38,602 nucleotides of DNA from an uncultured Mycoplasmatota bacterium (GTDB taxonomy: Bacteria; Bacillota_I; Bacilli_A; RF39; UBA660): contig URHJ01000012.1 in assembly GCA_900547465.1 (NCBI GenBank), positions 1 through 38,602 on the forward strand, written 5' to 3'. The number at the start of each line of letters is the position of its first letter. The first letter of the stretch is position 1. The notes under the pieces are model-generated. The model made no database searches, had not been told where the DNA came from, and worked only from the letters and a program-made list of their open reading frames with translations. Shown here in pieces: positions 8,298-17,544 of this stretch. Both the position numbers and the translations under genes were made by a program.

Positions 8298-9009
8298 ATT
8301 TGTTGGTACTGGTAGTATTTCTTCTTTATCTAATAGTGCCTCTTTATTAATTAATGATTCTATTTTGATAGATTGCGGTAATGGTATTCATAAGGCTTTA
8401 CTTAGGCAAAATGTTGATATAAAAAAAATAAAGTATGTATTTATTACTCATTTACATGGTGATCATATTTTTGATATTGCTCCATTACTATTTTGGATTT
8501 CTAATAATAATCCTGGGCAGACTATAACTTTTGTGGGTAATATTTCACTTAAAAAGACTGTCTTGAGTTTATTAAAACTTGCTTATCCACTTTCGTGGAA
8601 GAATATATATGAAGGTGTTAATCTATTATTTGTAAAGAGTGAGGTATTAGATCATTTTAAGATAGCTGATAATCTTTATGTTGATAGTTTCTTAGTTCAT
8701 CATGGAAAATTAGAAGGTTGTTTTGGTTATATAATTAATGGTATGTACGCTATTACTGGGGACTGTTCTTATGATAATAATATTTTAGAGTTATCGCACT
8801 CTGTATCACATCTTATATGTGATTGTACTAGAAAGGTGGGAGATAGTTCTCATATGGGAATTGATAATGTTAAGACTTTAGCATCTTATTCTAACCTAAC
8901 TATTTATACAACTCATATGGGAGTAAATAGTAAGAAAATACTGGCAAGTACTTATTTTCCTAATCATAATGTTTTTGTACCATCTGATTCTGATATCATC
9001 TTTATATAA
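8287..9009 (+). CDS. Metallo-beta-lactamase-fold hydrolase (RNase Z/arylsulfatase-like)
   Basis: A 240-residue soluble enzyme of the MBL superfamily, probably binding two zinc ions. The zinc motif HLHGDH lies at residues 55-60, further ligands are likely in the 'SFLVHHGK', 'TGDCS' and 'TTHMG' segments, and the opening 'VRFVGTGSISS' is as in RNase Z-like proteins. There is no long exosite arm as in tRNase Z, so substrate (phosphodiester, nucleotide or other) is open. It follows an overlapping 62-residue gene and ends at a bidirectional terminator shared with the convergent HerA-like gene. Confidence 0.85.
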   Translation: MKVRFVGTGSISSLSNSASLLINDSILIDCGNGIHKALLRQNVDIKKIKYVFITHLHGDHIFDIAPLLFWISNNNPGQTITFVGNISLKKTVLSLLKLAYPLSWKNIYEGVNLLFVKSEVLDHFKIADNLYVDSFLVHHGKLEGCFGYIINGMYAITGDCSYDNNILELSHSVSHLICDCTRKVGDSSHMGIDNVKTLASYSNLTIYTTHMGVNSKKILASTYFPNHNVFVPSDSDIIFI

Positions 9010-9010
9010 C

Positions 9011-9038
9011 AAAAAAATGGATTTTAGTATCCATTTTT
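9011..9038. terminator. Bidirectional terminator between the MBL gene and the HerA-like gene
   Basis: A perfect 10-bp stem (9013-9022 with 9029-9038), loop of six, with A and T runs on both sides; it serves both convergent genes. Confidence 0.85.
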
Positions 9039-11031
9039 ATTCTTCATCTATTAATTGATCTGGAGCGTTAATAACATCATTTATATTTAGTGAATTATTT
9101 ATATTGGCTGCTCCATCGGCTTTGATTGGTACTGTAATTAATGGTTCTATTTCTTTTTTCTGATTTAGATTATCCATTGGTATAACGGGTGCATTCATAC
9201 TTGGCGCACTTGGGGTGATAACAGGAGATGATTGTTGTGTTGGTTGATTGATGGTTGGAGCTGTAGTATTATTTTTAACTCCTCCATTCCAAATATTTAC
9301 AACATCACAGTTACCACTCTTTGGTTCTGGATCTGGCATTTTTAATTTTACAATTAATGGAATTGTAAAGGCCATACCGAATCCTAAACAAGTTCCTGAT
9401 TGTAATGTCTTTTGTTTTTCTATAATTTCATCACTAATATTTGGAACCATTTTTCTGATATATTCAACATCAGTTGGGTGATTCATTTTAAAGATTAGGA
9501 AACTTGAACATTGAGAAATAACAGTATCTGATAATTCTACAGGTCTTTGTGAAATTAGTCCTAGTAAAACACCGTATTTACGTCCTTCTTTTGCGACACG
9601 ATCGAAAATGTTATATCCGATTAAGAAGCTATCGGTATCATTTTGGATATATCTGTGGGCTTCTTCTACAATTATGTTAAATGGTATAGATCCTCTATCT
9701 TTTAAACCTTTGGCAAAGGCAAAGATAATTCTTGTGTAAACTTTTGTAATTACCTTAGCAAACCAGTCATCTACATCATCAAAGTTAATGTTTACTAATT
9801 GATACTTTTTACTATCGCTAATTAATAGAGATGATAAGTATTGTTCTTGAGTTACATAATCTTTTACATCAAAATATTTAGCATATTCTCCTATAATAAG
9901 TGAATGCAATCTTACTCTGATTGTTACTGCATCTCCGTATGTATTTTCATTTCTTAACCAACCTTCACTGATCAAAGTAAAGTTTAAGGCTTTTTCTAGA
10001 GTATCTAAGTCGTAATAATTACCACCCTTTGGTTCATAACTTTCAAATTCTTCTTTGATAAAGCTTGAAACGTATTCTGTTAATAAAACACTTTCTGAGA
10101 ATTGTCCTTGTCCATCTATTAAGAAACATTCTCTAAATTTTCTTGTATATCCAATACCTTGAATTGGAGCTTCTAAGTTAAATTCATCTGTGGAACAACT
10201 TGCTAAAATTGAGAAAATTTCATTTCTTTTATTTGCGGCAGTTTCATTTGTATAAAGAATAGTCATAACTGCTTTAGCTATTAAATGGTTTTTGTATTGT
10301 TTTGAAATATCTCCACTTTCTGAAAAGATTAAAGCTAATTTTAACATTCTTTCTATAATCGGAATTTGTGAATGGTTTGTTATTTGTAGTAATAAACATA
10401 GATCATCTACATTTAATAACCAAATTGGTACTCTTATTTTTTCTCCTACTCCATCTATTTCATTAGTAGAAAAGAATCTGTAGTGGAAGTTTGGATTTAT
10501 TTCATTTAAATTTCTAAAGGCATTGTAGTACTCTGCTGAAGAGTCAAACATTATTATATTTGATTTGTATGGAAATAAATTTTTATCGTGGAACATATTT
10601 TGGATTATTCTAGAAACACCACAACTTTTTCCTGAACCACTGTTACCAAAGATAGCAAAGTGATTACTGAAAAAACTATTTACATTCATGTATACAGGAA
10701 AGTCATTGTAGAACGGACTAACTCCTAATGGCATAAATCCAGGTTTACTTTCTCCTACTATTAATGGAATTTCTTCTTTTGTTATTACTCTTATAGTTGA
10801 GTCTAGTGATGGTTTTCTAATAACTCCACCATATAGTCTTCCGTTAATAATTTCACCTAAAAATCTTGCTTTAACGATATCTCCGTCCATATCGTCAACT
10901 TCACCTAAGATTTTTTTATCTTTATCTTCGAAAATTAAATGTAGGTTCATTAAATTTATGGTTACTGCTGTACCTTCTTTTAACTTTACATTTGCAGAAC
11001 GATCACTTATATACACTATTTTATCAAACAT
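9037..11031 (-). CDS. HerA-like hexameric ATPase (FtsK/HerA superfamily)
   Basis: A 664-residue P-loop ATPase. An N-terminal HAS-barrel-like beta domain (about 1-100) precedes the core with Walker A GNSGSGKS at 129-136 and Walker B IIVEEAH near residue 445, followed by a 'ISQRP' sensor-like segment. The last 100 residues are Pro/Thr/Asn-rich and look disordered, which is unusual for HerA. Family members translocate DNA or act as motor subunits in repair and defence; a NurA-type nuclease partner was not found nearby. Monocistronic, with its own good promoter. Specific role unknown. Confidence 0.8.
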   Translation of the reverse strand: MFDKIVYISDRSANVKLKEGTAVTINLMNLHLIFEDKDKKILGEVDDMDGDIVKARFLGEIINGRLYGGVIRKPSLDSTIRVITKEEIPLIVGESKPGFMPLGVSPFYNDFPVYMNVNSFFSNHFAIFGNSGSGKSCGVSRIIQNMFHDKNLFPYKSNIIMFDSSAEYYNAFRNLNEINPNFHYRFFSTNEIDGVGEKIRVPIWLLNVDDLCLLLQITNHSQIPIIERMLKLALIFSESGDISKQYKNHLIAKAVMTILYTNETAANKRNEIFSILASCSTDEFNLEAPIQGIGYTRKFRECFLIDGQGQFSESVLLTEYVSSFIKEEFESYEPKGGNYYDLDTLEKALNFTLISEGWLRNENTYGDAVTIRVRLHSLIIGEYAKYFDVKDYVTQEQYLSSLLISDSKKYQLVNINFDDVDDWFAKVITKVYTRIIFAFAKGLKDRGSIPFNIIVEEAHRYIQNDTDSFLIGYNIFDRVAKEGRKYGVLLGLISQRPVELSDTVISQCSSFLIFKMNHPTDVEYIRKMVPNISDEIIEKQKTLQSGTCLGFGMAFTIPLIVKLKMPDPEPKSGNCDVVNIWNGGVKNNTTAPTINQPTQQSSPVITPSAPSMNAPVIPMDNLNQKKEIEPLITVPIKADGAANINNSLNINDVINAPDQLIDEE

Positions 11032-11061
11032 AATATCCCTCTATTCTCTTATTCTATCTAA

Positions 11062-11090
11062 ATTATACTAGTGAAAAGTTATTTTTACAA
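11062..11090 (-). promoter_or_regulatory. Promoter of the HerA-like gene
   Basis: On the minus strand TTGTAA (11085-11090), 17 bases, TATAAT (11062-11067); it follows the ylxM terminator directly. Confidence 0.7.
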
Positions 11091-11091
11091 G

Positions 11092-11116
11092 TAAAAAGTA
11101 CTCCTGATGGAATACT
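11092..11116 (-). terminator. Terminator of the ftsY-ylxM operon
   Basis: An 8-bp stem (11097-11104 with 11109-11116, one G-U) with a 4-base loop and T run on the minus strand. Confidence 0.85.
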
Positions 11117-11149
11117 TTCTGTTTTTTCTGTCAATAATTTTTTTAGTAA

Positions 11150-11443
11150 TTATAATAATTCTTCTAGCTGTTTTTTCTTATTACTATCTTTTTCAGATTC
11201 TATTAACTTTTCTATTTTTATTCTTTTTGCATTTAGTTTTAATTTTTCTTCATATTCTATTAGTTTTTTTATAGTAATTTGGATTTGTTTATATGCTGCA
11301 TTTCTACTTACATTATAGTTTTCTGAAATCTCACTTAGAGAAAGGTTATTAAAATAATATTCTTCAAAATAAATGCGTTGTTTTTCTGTTAGTAACTTTT
11401 GATAACAGTCATATAAGTTATTGTAATATATATAGTTTTCCAT
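11150..11443 (-). CDS. ylxM: YlxM-family helix-turn-helix protein
   Basis: A 97-residue protein of the YlxM/p13 family, found with signal recognition particle genes and thought to modulate SRP. The sequence is sigma-4-like: 'LLTEKQRIYFEEYYFNNLSL' leads to the helix-turn-helix 'SEISENYNVSRNAAYKQI' (about residues 36-53), then a charged coiled C-terminal tail. It starts ten bases after ftsY ends and the AGGTG ribosome site overlaps the ftsY stop codon. GTG at 11452 is an alternative start. The usual partner ffh is not in this window. Confidence 0.88.
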   Translation of the reverse strand: MENYIYYNNLYDCYQKLLTEKQRIYFEEYYFNNLSLSEISENYNVSRNAAYKQIQITIKKLIEYEEKLKLNAKRIKIEKLIESEKDSNKKKQLEELL

Positions 11444-11452
11444 ATTTTTCAC

Positions 11453-12550
11453 CTACATAAAGTCTTTGAATAATCCATAAATATATTTTTCAATATCAAA
11501 CACTTGCAGATCTTCTTTAGTCTCTCCTAATCCAATATATTTTACTGGGATATTTACTGCTTCTTTAATAGCTAAGACTATTCCACCTTTTGCTGTTCCA
11601 TCTAATTTTGTAAGTACTATTCCTGTGATATTTGTGATTTCTTTAAAGCTTTTAGCTTGAGATATTCCATTTTGTCCTGTTGTAGCATCTAGTACAAGTA
11701 GGGTTTCATGGGCACCCTCTTTTATTAGAGATGTAATTACTTTGTTCATTTTTTCTAGTTCTTTCATTAGATTAATTTTATTTTGAAGACGACCTGCAGT
11801 ATCAATTAAAACAACATCATAATTATCTTCTTGGGCTTTTACTACACCATCGTAAACAACACTTGATGGATCACTACCTTCTTTTTTAGAAAAGAAATCT
11901 ACATCTATTTTTTCGCTCCAATCTTTTAATTGTTCGATTGCTCCAGCTCTAAATGTATCTGCTCCTACTAATAAAACTTTTTTACCTTCGTTTTTTAGAT
12001 TGTATGCTAGTTTTCCTATAGTCGTTGTTTTTCCAACACCATTTACTCCTACGAATAAGATAACAGTTGGTCCTTCTTCAGCATAATTAATCTTACTTGT
12101 TAGTACTTGGTCATTTACATAGATAATGAATAGTTCGTCAACAATCAATTCTTTTAGGATTTCTGGATTTTCTATTTTTTCTTTTCTGACTCTATCTTTT
12201 AATCTATCCATAAAATCCATAACTGTATTAACACCAATATCAGCCATTATTAATATTTCTTCTAATTCTTCGAAATATTCTTCATTAACTTTGCTATATT
12301 TACTAGTTAAATCTGCTAATTTTGAAACAAAACCTTGACGAGTTTTTGTTAGACCTTTTTCATATATTTTGACATTTTTCTTATCTATAGATTCTTTTTT
12401 TGTTTGTTCTGATACTTTTTTCTTAGTTTTAGAATTATCTTCTTCTACTATTTCAGTTTTATGTTCTTGTTCTAATTCTTCTTTTGCAATGTCTTGTTCT
12501 TCATTTTTAGTATCTTTAAACATATTTTTAATTTTATTAAATAATCCCAT
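11453..12550 (-). CDS. ftsY: Signal recognition particle receptor FtsY
   Basis: The SRP receptor GTPase that docks ribosome-SRP complexes at the membrane for co-translational insertion. About 365 residues: an acidic, Lys/Glu-rich A domain (about 1-65), the helical N domain, then the G domain with GVNGVGKTTT (P-loop), DTAGR and TKLDG, all intact. The start was placed at ATG 12550, giving the usual 'MGLFNKIK' beginning behind GGTGAT; the frame extends four codons further. First gene of an operon with ylxM, divergent from the RNase J gene. Confidence 0.95.
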   Translation of the reverse strand: MGLFNKIKNMFKDTKNEEQDIAKEELEQEHKTEIVEEDNSKTKKKVSEQTKKESIDKKNVKIYEKGLTKTRQGFVSKLADLTSKYSKVNEEYFEELEEILIMADIGVNTVMDFMDRLKDRVRKEKIENPEILKELIVDELFIIYVNDQVLTSKINYAEEGPTVILFVGVNGVGKTTTIGKLAYNLKNEGKKVLLVGADTFRAGAIEQLKDWSEKIDVDFFSKKEGSDPSSVVYDGVVKAQEDNYDVVLIDTAGRLQNKINLMKELEKMNKVITSLIKEGAHETLLVLDATTGQNGISQAKSFKEITNITGIVLTKLDGTAKGGIVLAIKEAVNIPVKYIGLGETKEDLQVFDIEKYIYGLFKDFM

Positions 12551-12604
12551 TTTCATCACCATTTTTATTGTATCAAAATCAAAAAAAAAAGTCTATTAAT
12601 TGGT

Positions 12605-12640
12605 ATGAGTTGTAGCTAATAATCATTCTAGTTATCTCAT
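12605..12640. repeat. Imperfect inverted repeat between ftsY and rnj
   Basis: Two arms, 12605-12609 with 12636-12640 and 12614-12618 with 12629-12633 (one G-T), flank a 10-base centre. It lies between the divergent starts of ftsY and rnj, upstream of both promoters. It could be an operator or chance in AT-rich DNA. Confidence 0.25.
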
Positions 12641-12691
12641 TTTTTATTTATCTTGTAACTTTTATTACTATCTTTTACCATTTTCCATGGG

Positions 12692-12720
12692 TTTACAAAA
12701 AACAATTTTTATAGTATAAT
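12692..12720 (+). promoter_or_regulatory. Promoter of the RNase J gene
   Basis: TTTACA (12692-12697), 17 bases, TATAAT (12715-12720). The leader before the start at 12779 is about 50 bases. Confidence 0.75.
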
Positions 12721-12778
12721 CTGGATTGGTTAGTTCTTTTATGTATTAAATTTTTTATAAAAAAGGAAAGGAGTAAAT

Positions 12779-14476
12779 ATGAAAGATAACAAACCTAATG
12801 AAACAAAAGTAGTTGTTTTAGGAGGTTTAGGAGAAGTCGGTAAAAATATGTATTGTGTAATGCATAAAAACGATATTGTAATTATTGATGCCGGTATTAG
12901 TTTTCCTGAAAGTGATTTGTTAGGGGTTGATTATGTTTTACCAGATTTTACTTTCTTAAAGGAAAATGAAGATAAAATTAGAGCCTTACTTATTACACAT
13001 GGTCATGAAGATCATATTGGTGCTATACCATTTTTACTTAGTCAAATTAATATACCTGCTATATACGCACCTAATCAGGCTAAGGAATTAATTTCTGTTA
13101 AATTAACTGATAGAAATATTAGATATGATAATTTGTTCGTTTATACCGAAGATACTAAACTAAAATTCGGCGAAATTGAAGTCGAATTCTTTAGAATAAC
13201 TCATTCTATACCAGATTCTCATGGTATTAGTTTAACAACTCCAAATGGTAGAATTGTTACTACTGGAGATTTTAAACTTGATTTAACACCAATTGGTCCT
13301 ATGGCTGATTTATATAAAATGGCAACTTTAGGGCATGAGGGTGTAGATTTATTAATTAGTGATTCTACAAATGCATTAAATGATGGTTACTCTGCTTCAG
13401 AGTCTAAGGTTGATGGTGCTTTGGGAGAAATGTTTGATAGATATAAAAACAATCGTATTATTATTGCTACGTTTGCTTCTAATATTTATCGTTTAAAACA
13501 TATTTTTGAAACATGTTATAAACATAATCGTAAGATTTGCATTTTTGGTAGAAGTATGGAAAATAATATAAATATTTCTATCAATGGTGGATATATTAAT
13601 CATAAGGAACTACTTGTTTCTCCTGAAGAAGCTAATAATTTAAAACCTAATGAAGTTACTATTTTATGTACTGGAAGTCAAGGGGAACCTCTTGCGGCAT
13701 TGTCTAGAATTTCTAATGGTACTCATAGACAAATAAAATTACGTCCTGATGATATAGTTATATTTTCTTCGAGTGCTATTCCTGGAAATGCACTTAGTAT
13801 TTCTAAAACAATTAATAAACTTTATTTAAAGGGTGTACAAGTTTATACAAATAAAGCTTTGGCTGATTTACATACATCTGGTCATGCTAATGAAGATGAA
13901 TTAAAGTTAATGATTAGACTTATTCAACCTAAATATTTGATGCCATTCCATGGTGATTATCGTATGTTAAAAAGACATGCTAATATAGGTATTGAATGTG
14001 GTATACCAAAGGAAAATACATTTGTACTAAAAAATGGTGATTCTCTATCTTTAGTAGATCATAAAATTACTAGAAGTGAGTCTATGCCTGGTGATGATAT
14101 TTATGTTGATGGTAATCGTATTGGTGAGATTGGTAGTGCTGTTTTGAAAGATCGTCAAATGATGGCTAGAGATGGTATATTAGTAGTCATTATTAATGTT
14201 GATATGAAAAAACATGAGTTATTGATCAAACCTAATATTACTACTAGAGGATTTATACTTATTAATGAAAATGAAGATTTGCTTAAAAAGATAGAAGAAA
14301 AAGCAAATAGCATCTTAAAGAAAGAACTTTCTGATAAAAGATCTACATTTGCTTCTATCAAAAGTAATTTAACTACTGAGTTATATACTTATATTGTTAA
14401 ATTAACTGGTAGAAATCCTATAATATTACCAATTATTATAGATATAAAAAGAGAAGTTAAAGCTGAAGCAAAATAA
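12779..14476 (+). CDS. rnj: Ribonuclease J
   Basis: A zinc-dependent exo/endoribonuclease of the beta-CASP metallo-beta-lactamase family, central to mRNA turnover and rRNA maturation. At 565 residues it has the usual length. The metal motif HGHEDH lies at 74-79, 'TTGDFKLD' and 'SDSTNA' follow, the beta-CASP part holds 'ATFASNIYRL', and 'PFHGDYRML' and 'TSGHA' complete the active site. The C-terminal domain needed for dimerisation is present. A GGAG site precedes the start. Monocistronic with a strong promoter. It could be J1 or J2; only one copy is visible. Confidence 0.95.
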   Translation: MKDNKPNETKVVVLGGLGEVGKNMYCVMHKNDIVIIDAGISFPESDLLGVDYVLPDFTFLKENEDKIRALLITHGHEDHIGAIPFLLSQINIPAIYAPNQAKELISVKLTDRNIRYDNLFVYTEDTKLKFGEIEVEFFRITHSIPDSHGISLTTPNGRIVTTGDFKLDLTPIGPMADLYKMATLGHEGVDLLISDSTNALNDGYSASESKVDGALGEMFDRYKNNRIIIATFASNIYRLKHIFETCYKHNRKICIFGRSMENNINISINGGYINHKELLVSPEEANNLKPNEVTILCTGSQGEPLAALSRISNGTHRQIKLRPDDIVIFSSSAIPGNALSISKTINKLYLKGVQVYTNKALADLHTSGHANEDELKLMIRLIQPKYLMPFHGDYRMLKRHANIGIECGIPKENTFVLKNGDSLSLVDHKITRSESMPGDDIYVDGNRIGEIGSAVLKDRQMMARDGILVVIINVDMKKHELLIKPNITTRGFILINENEDLLKKIEEKANSILKKELSDKRSTFASIKSNLTTELYTYIVKLTGRNPIILPIIIDIKREVKAEAK

Positions 14477-14505
14477 AAGATTGAAACTAATCAATCTTTT
14501 TTATT
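14475..14505. terminator. Bidirectional terminator between rnj and the sigma-partner gene
   Basis: A perfect 10-bp stem (14475-14484 with 14491-14500) with T-rich flank on the plus side; it overlaps the stop codons of both convergent genes. Confidence 0.8.
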
Positions 14506-15290
14506 TTTATTAATTTTTTATTGTCTTCATAATTGAATGTTGGTATATCATTTATTTTTGTATTTAGTACTTCTTTCAATTTTAATAAAGTATTTTTATA
14601 TAAATCTATGCATCTTTCTTGGGAAATACCTATTATGTCTGAAATAGATTTGGTTTTTAGATGCTTATTTTCAAAGTAACCAAACCTTAGGTATATATAC
14701 TTTTTCCAATCATCATCTTCGGTGTAATTTATTATTCCAAATTCTTTTACTAGACTATCTATATAAGTAGGCTTGTTTTCTGTATCTTTTTTTAAAGCTA
14801 GATAATTACTAATACTTTGATCTAGCTTTTTTCTTTTGTTTTCTACTGGAGGTCTGTTATTACTTTCTAAAAATTCTTTTCTTATAGTTTCTACTATGTG
14901 TAGAGAAAAGAGCTTGGTTCCATCATAACTTTCTATAGCTTTGATTAATACTTCTTCATTGTTTATACCAAAATTTTCTAATTTCATTTTTGAAATTATT
15001 AAATTTGTTAGTGGAGTGTATTCATCTATTAATTGAATTTCTAGATTTATATCCTCTTCTTTTACATGTTCCGCTAAATTTTTCAATACACTATTTTTAA
15101 TAAGAATTTTGAAAAGTACTTCAGGACAAACTCCGCAATCAACACTATATTCTTTTTCAAATTTTTCTAGTTCACCTTCAAAAAAATCTTTTGATAAATA
15201 ATTTCTGTAACAATCATACTCTTTCAGAAAATATTTTATTAAACTTGGTCTTAACTTATTAAAATAAATTGTATTATCTTTTTGTTCCAT
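14487..15290 (-). CDS. Sigma-4-like protein, partner of the upstream large sigma factor
   Basis: A 267-residue protein I do not recognise as a named family. Residues about 195-243 ('LRFGYF....SISDIIGISQERCIDLYKNTLLKLKE') look like sigma region 4 and align without gaps to the last domain of the sigma factor encoded just upstream (its residues 651-699). Residues about 55-80 ('PEVLF.ILIKNSVLKNL') resemble that factor's N-terminal domain near 124-146. Regions 2 and 3, needed to bind the polymerase clamp and melt the -10, are absent. The gene overlaps the upstream one by 17 bases, so the pair is translationally coupled. It may be an accessory or regulator of that factor (inference). Confidence 0.65.
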   Translation of the reverse strand: MEQKDNTIYFNKLRPSLIKYFLKEYDCYRNYLSKDFFEGELEKFEKEYSVDCGVCPEVLFKILIKNSVLKNLAEHVKEEDINLEIQLIDEYTPLTNLIISKMKLENFGINNEEVLIKAIESYDGTKLFSLHIVETIRKEFLESNNRPPVENKRKKLDQSISNYLALKKDTENKPTYIDSLVKEFGIINYTEDDDWKKYIYLRFGYFENKHLKTKSISDIIGISQERCIDLYKNTLLKLKEVLNTKINDIPTFNYEDNKKLIKIKKID

Positions 15291-17454
15291 CTTTTAATTT
15301 TACGTATGGTTGTTTATTGTCTGATGTTTCTTTGATAATTGCTTCATCTATCATTTGATTTAATTTTTCTTTATAAGAGTTTAATCCTTGTTTTGTTATA
15401 TTTATAACATATTCTTTATCTACATCTAAAAAGTCTGCGATTGCATCAGTAGAAAAACATTTTTCTTGAAAATAGCCTAATTTTAATGACATTATCAAGC
15501 ATTCGTCTAGCGGTTTTTTCTTAGTCATTTCTAGAAACTCTGGATTGTGAAAGATTCCTAATATTTGTTTATAATCTTCTTTATTTAAAGAATTTTGTGG
15601 TTGCACTGTTTCTTCTGTTTTTTCTTCAACAATAGTTGATTGTGGTTTTTGATTATTTTTTCTTCTTCTTACTTTTTTACCTTCTAACATTCTTTGTATT
15701 CTAGGTATTATGTTAGAGATTATAACCTTCTTTTCATCTGCATCAATATCATTTTTAACTGGTTCTAATAAATTATCACCATATCTTTTATGTAATAATT
15801 CTAATTCATCTTCATCTAATCTTGATATAACTTTTGATACTTCTGGCTTTGAATAGTCACTAAAATATTCATATAAGTTATCTTTACTTTTTCTTTTCGT
15901 TTTTTCTTGCATTTCCATTTTTAATTCACTCTCTTTCCTATCTTTTAATTTGATCTTTTGTAACGAATGTTGTTGATATTTTAAACGATATCTATCTATA
16001 TTTTTTTTGGCTTCTTTAGGATTGTCCATATAAATAGCTAATTCTTTTACGTTGTATGATCTTCTTATTTTTTTTAATGCTTTTTCTTGTATTTGTCGTA
16101 TTCTTTCCCTACTTACTCCATATATTTTTCCTGTTTCTTCTAAAGTTTTTGGATCATTTGTGCCAATACCAAATCTTAATTTTAATATATCAATCTCTTT
16201 TGTTGTTAAATTTGAATTTTTGAGAAGATTTTCTATTACATCTTTTAGATTTTCCTCTATAAACTGGTTATCAATTGACTCTGTTGATAAACTTATAAAA
16301 TCCTCTAGTTCTGAATCTTCGTCTCCTACTATCATATTTAAACTTATTGTATCATGTTCAAGTCTCTCATATTTGTATATTGTATCTATAGATACTCTCA
16401 TTTTTTTTGATAATTCCTCAAAAGTTGGTTCTCTATTAAACTTAAGTGACAACTCTTTCTTTAATAATTCATATTTTTTTACCTTTTCATATAAGTGAAC
16501 TGGTAATCTGATATTTCTACTTTTATCTCCTAAGCTTCTTTGAATTGATTGTCTTATCCAACATGTGGCATATGTTGAAAACTTATATCCTTTGGTAACA
16601 TCAAATTTGTCTACTGCTTTAATTAAGCCTAAATTTCCTTCTTGAATTAAGTCTAAGAAAGAAATACCATGTCCTGTATATTTTCTTGCTACCTTTATAA
16701 CTAATCTTAAATTTCTTTCTATGAATAACTCTTTTGCTTTTTCATCACCATTTCTGATTCTTAGCGCTAATGATTTTTCTTGTTCTTTGGTTAATATTGG
16801 TTTATGAATCTCTTGTAAGTACATTTTTACTGAATCATCTGTATAAACGGTATTTGTAATATCAGTTATGAATTCTGTGTAATCTTCTTCTTGAATGTCA
16901 TCATCTTTTTTTATTTCTATGTTATTTTTTAAGCAATATAGTTCTATGAAGTTTTTAGATATGTCGTCTGAAAATTTTGAATCAATATCATATTTTTGTA
17001 ATATTTCTAAATTATTTTCTACTACATCTTGCAATATTTTATTTAGTGTATCATTTTTATCTATTAATTCTATAAGAAGATTGGGTGGTGGAAAGCAGTT
17101 GAAATCATGAAAGAAATTTACTATTTTTTCAAATGATATTATATTGTCTTGGTATTTATTTTGTGGTTTTATATTTTTCTTTATGAAATTACTTACAACC
17201 TTTATAGCTTGATTTTCTTCCTCTAACGTATCCACTATATATCTTTTACTGCAATTTTTTATCATGCTTTCAATATCTATTTTCCCATCACTGAAATCCA
17301 TGGTATCTTCTATTTCTTTTAATTTTGATAAATAAATCGACTGTGGTAAATTTATATAGTTATATTTTAAACGCTCTTTTTCTATAAAGGGACTTAGGAG
17401 AGTTTCTAATTGATGTTGTGTCATATTTTTTATTTCATCGATGTTTTTTTCCAT
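15274..17454 (-). CDS. Large sigma-70-family RNA polymerase sigma factor with extra N- and C-terminal domains
   Basis: A 726-residue protein with a complete sigma core: region 1.2 (about 205-235), region 2 (235-315, with 'FLDLIQEGNLGLIKAVDKFD' and 'YKFSTYATCWIRQ'), region 3 (325-395) and region 4 (400-468, 'VSRERIRQIQEKALKKIR'). About 200 helical residues precede it in place of region 1.1. After a basic linker, about 525-592 ('LHKRYGD') and 640-700 ('SLKLGYF....AIADFLDVDKEYV') look like two further degenerate region-4 units. Region 2.4 differs from typical RpoD ('IRLPVHLYE' for 'IRIPVHMVE'), so this may be an alternative or a derived primary factor. Strong AGGAGG site; operon with the next gene. 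Confidence 0.88.
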   Translation of the reverse strand: MEKNIDEIKNMTQHQLETLLSPFIEKERLKYNYINLPQSIYLSKLKEIEDTMDFSDGKIDIESMIKNCSKRYIVDTLEEENQAIKVVSNFIKKNIKPQNKYQDNIISFEKIVNFFHDFNCFPPPNLLIELIDKNDTLNKILQDVVENNLEILQKYDIDSKFSDDISKNFIELYCLKNNIEIKKDDDIQEEDYTEFITDITNTVYTDDSVKMYLQEIHKPILTKEQEKSLALRIRNGDEKAKELFIERNLRLVIKVARKYTGHGISFLDLIQEGNLGLIKAVDKFDVTKGYKFSTYATCWIRQSIQRSLGDKSRNIRLPVHLYEKVKKYELLKKELSLKFNREPTFEELSKKMRVSIDTIYKYERLEHDTISLNMIVGDEDSELEDFISLSTESIDNQFIEENLKDVIENLLKNSNLTTKEIDILKLRFGIGTNDPKTLEETGKIYGVSRERIRQIQEKALKKIRRSYNVKELAIYMDNPKEAKKNIDRYRLKYQQHSLQKIKLKDRKESELKMEMQEKTKRKSKDNLYEYFSDYSKPEVSKVISRLDEDELELLHKRYGDNLLEPVKNDIDADEKKVIISNIIPRIQRMLEGKKVRRRKNNQKPQSTIVEEKTEETVQPQNSLNKEDYKQILGIFHNPEFLEMTKKKPLDECLIMSLKLGYFQEKCFSTDAIADFLDVDKEYVINITKQGLNSYKEKLNQMIDEAIIKETSDNKQPYVKLKDGTKR

Positions 17455-17513
17455 ACTACCTCCTATCTCAATCCCTAGTATTCTTTAACTATTTTTATTA
17501 TATTATATTAATC

Positions 17514-17544
17514 AAAAAAAATAAAGGCACATTTTGGCCTTTAT
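17514..17544 (-). terminator. Terminator of the rny gene
   Basis: A perfect 8-bp stem (17521-17528 with 17537-17544) and long T run on the minus strand, overlapping the rny stop codon. Confidence 0.88.

Noticed and set aside
16052..16498. Plus-strand frame of 148 codons opposite the sigma factor
   Set aside because: Ser/Phe/Ile-rich antisense shadow of the sigma region 3-4 coding sequence.
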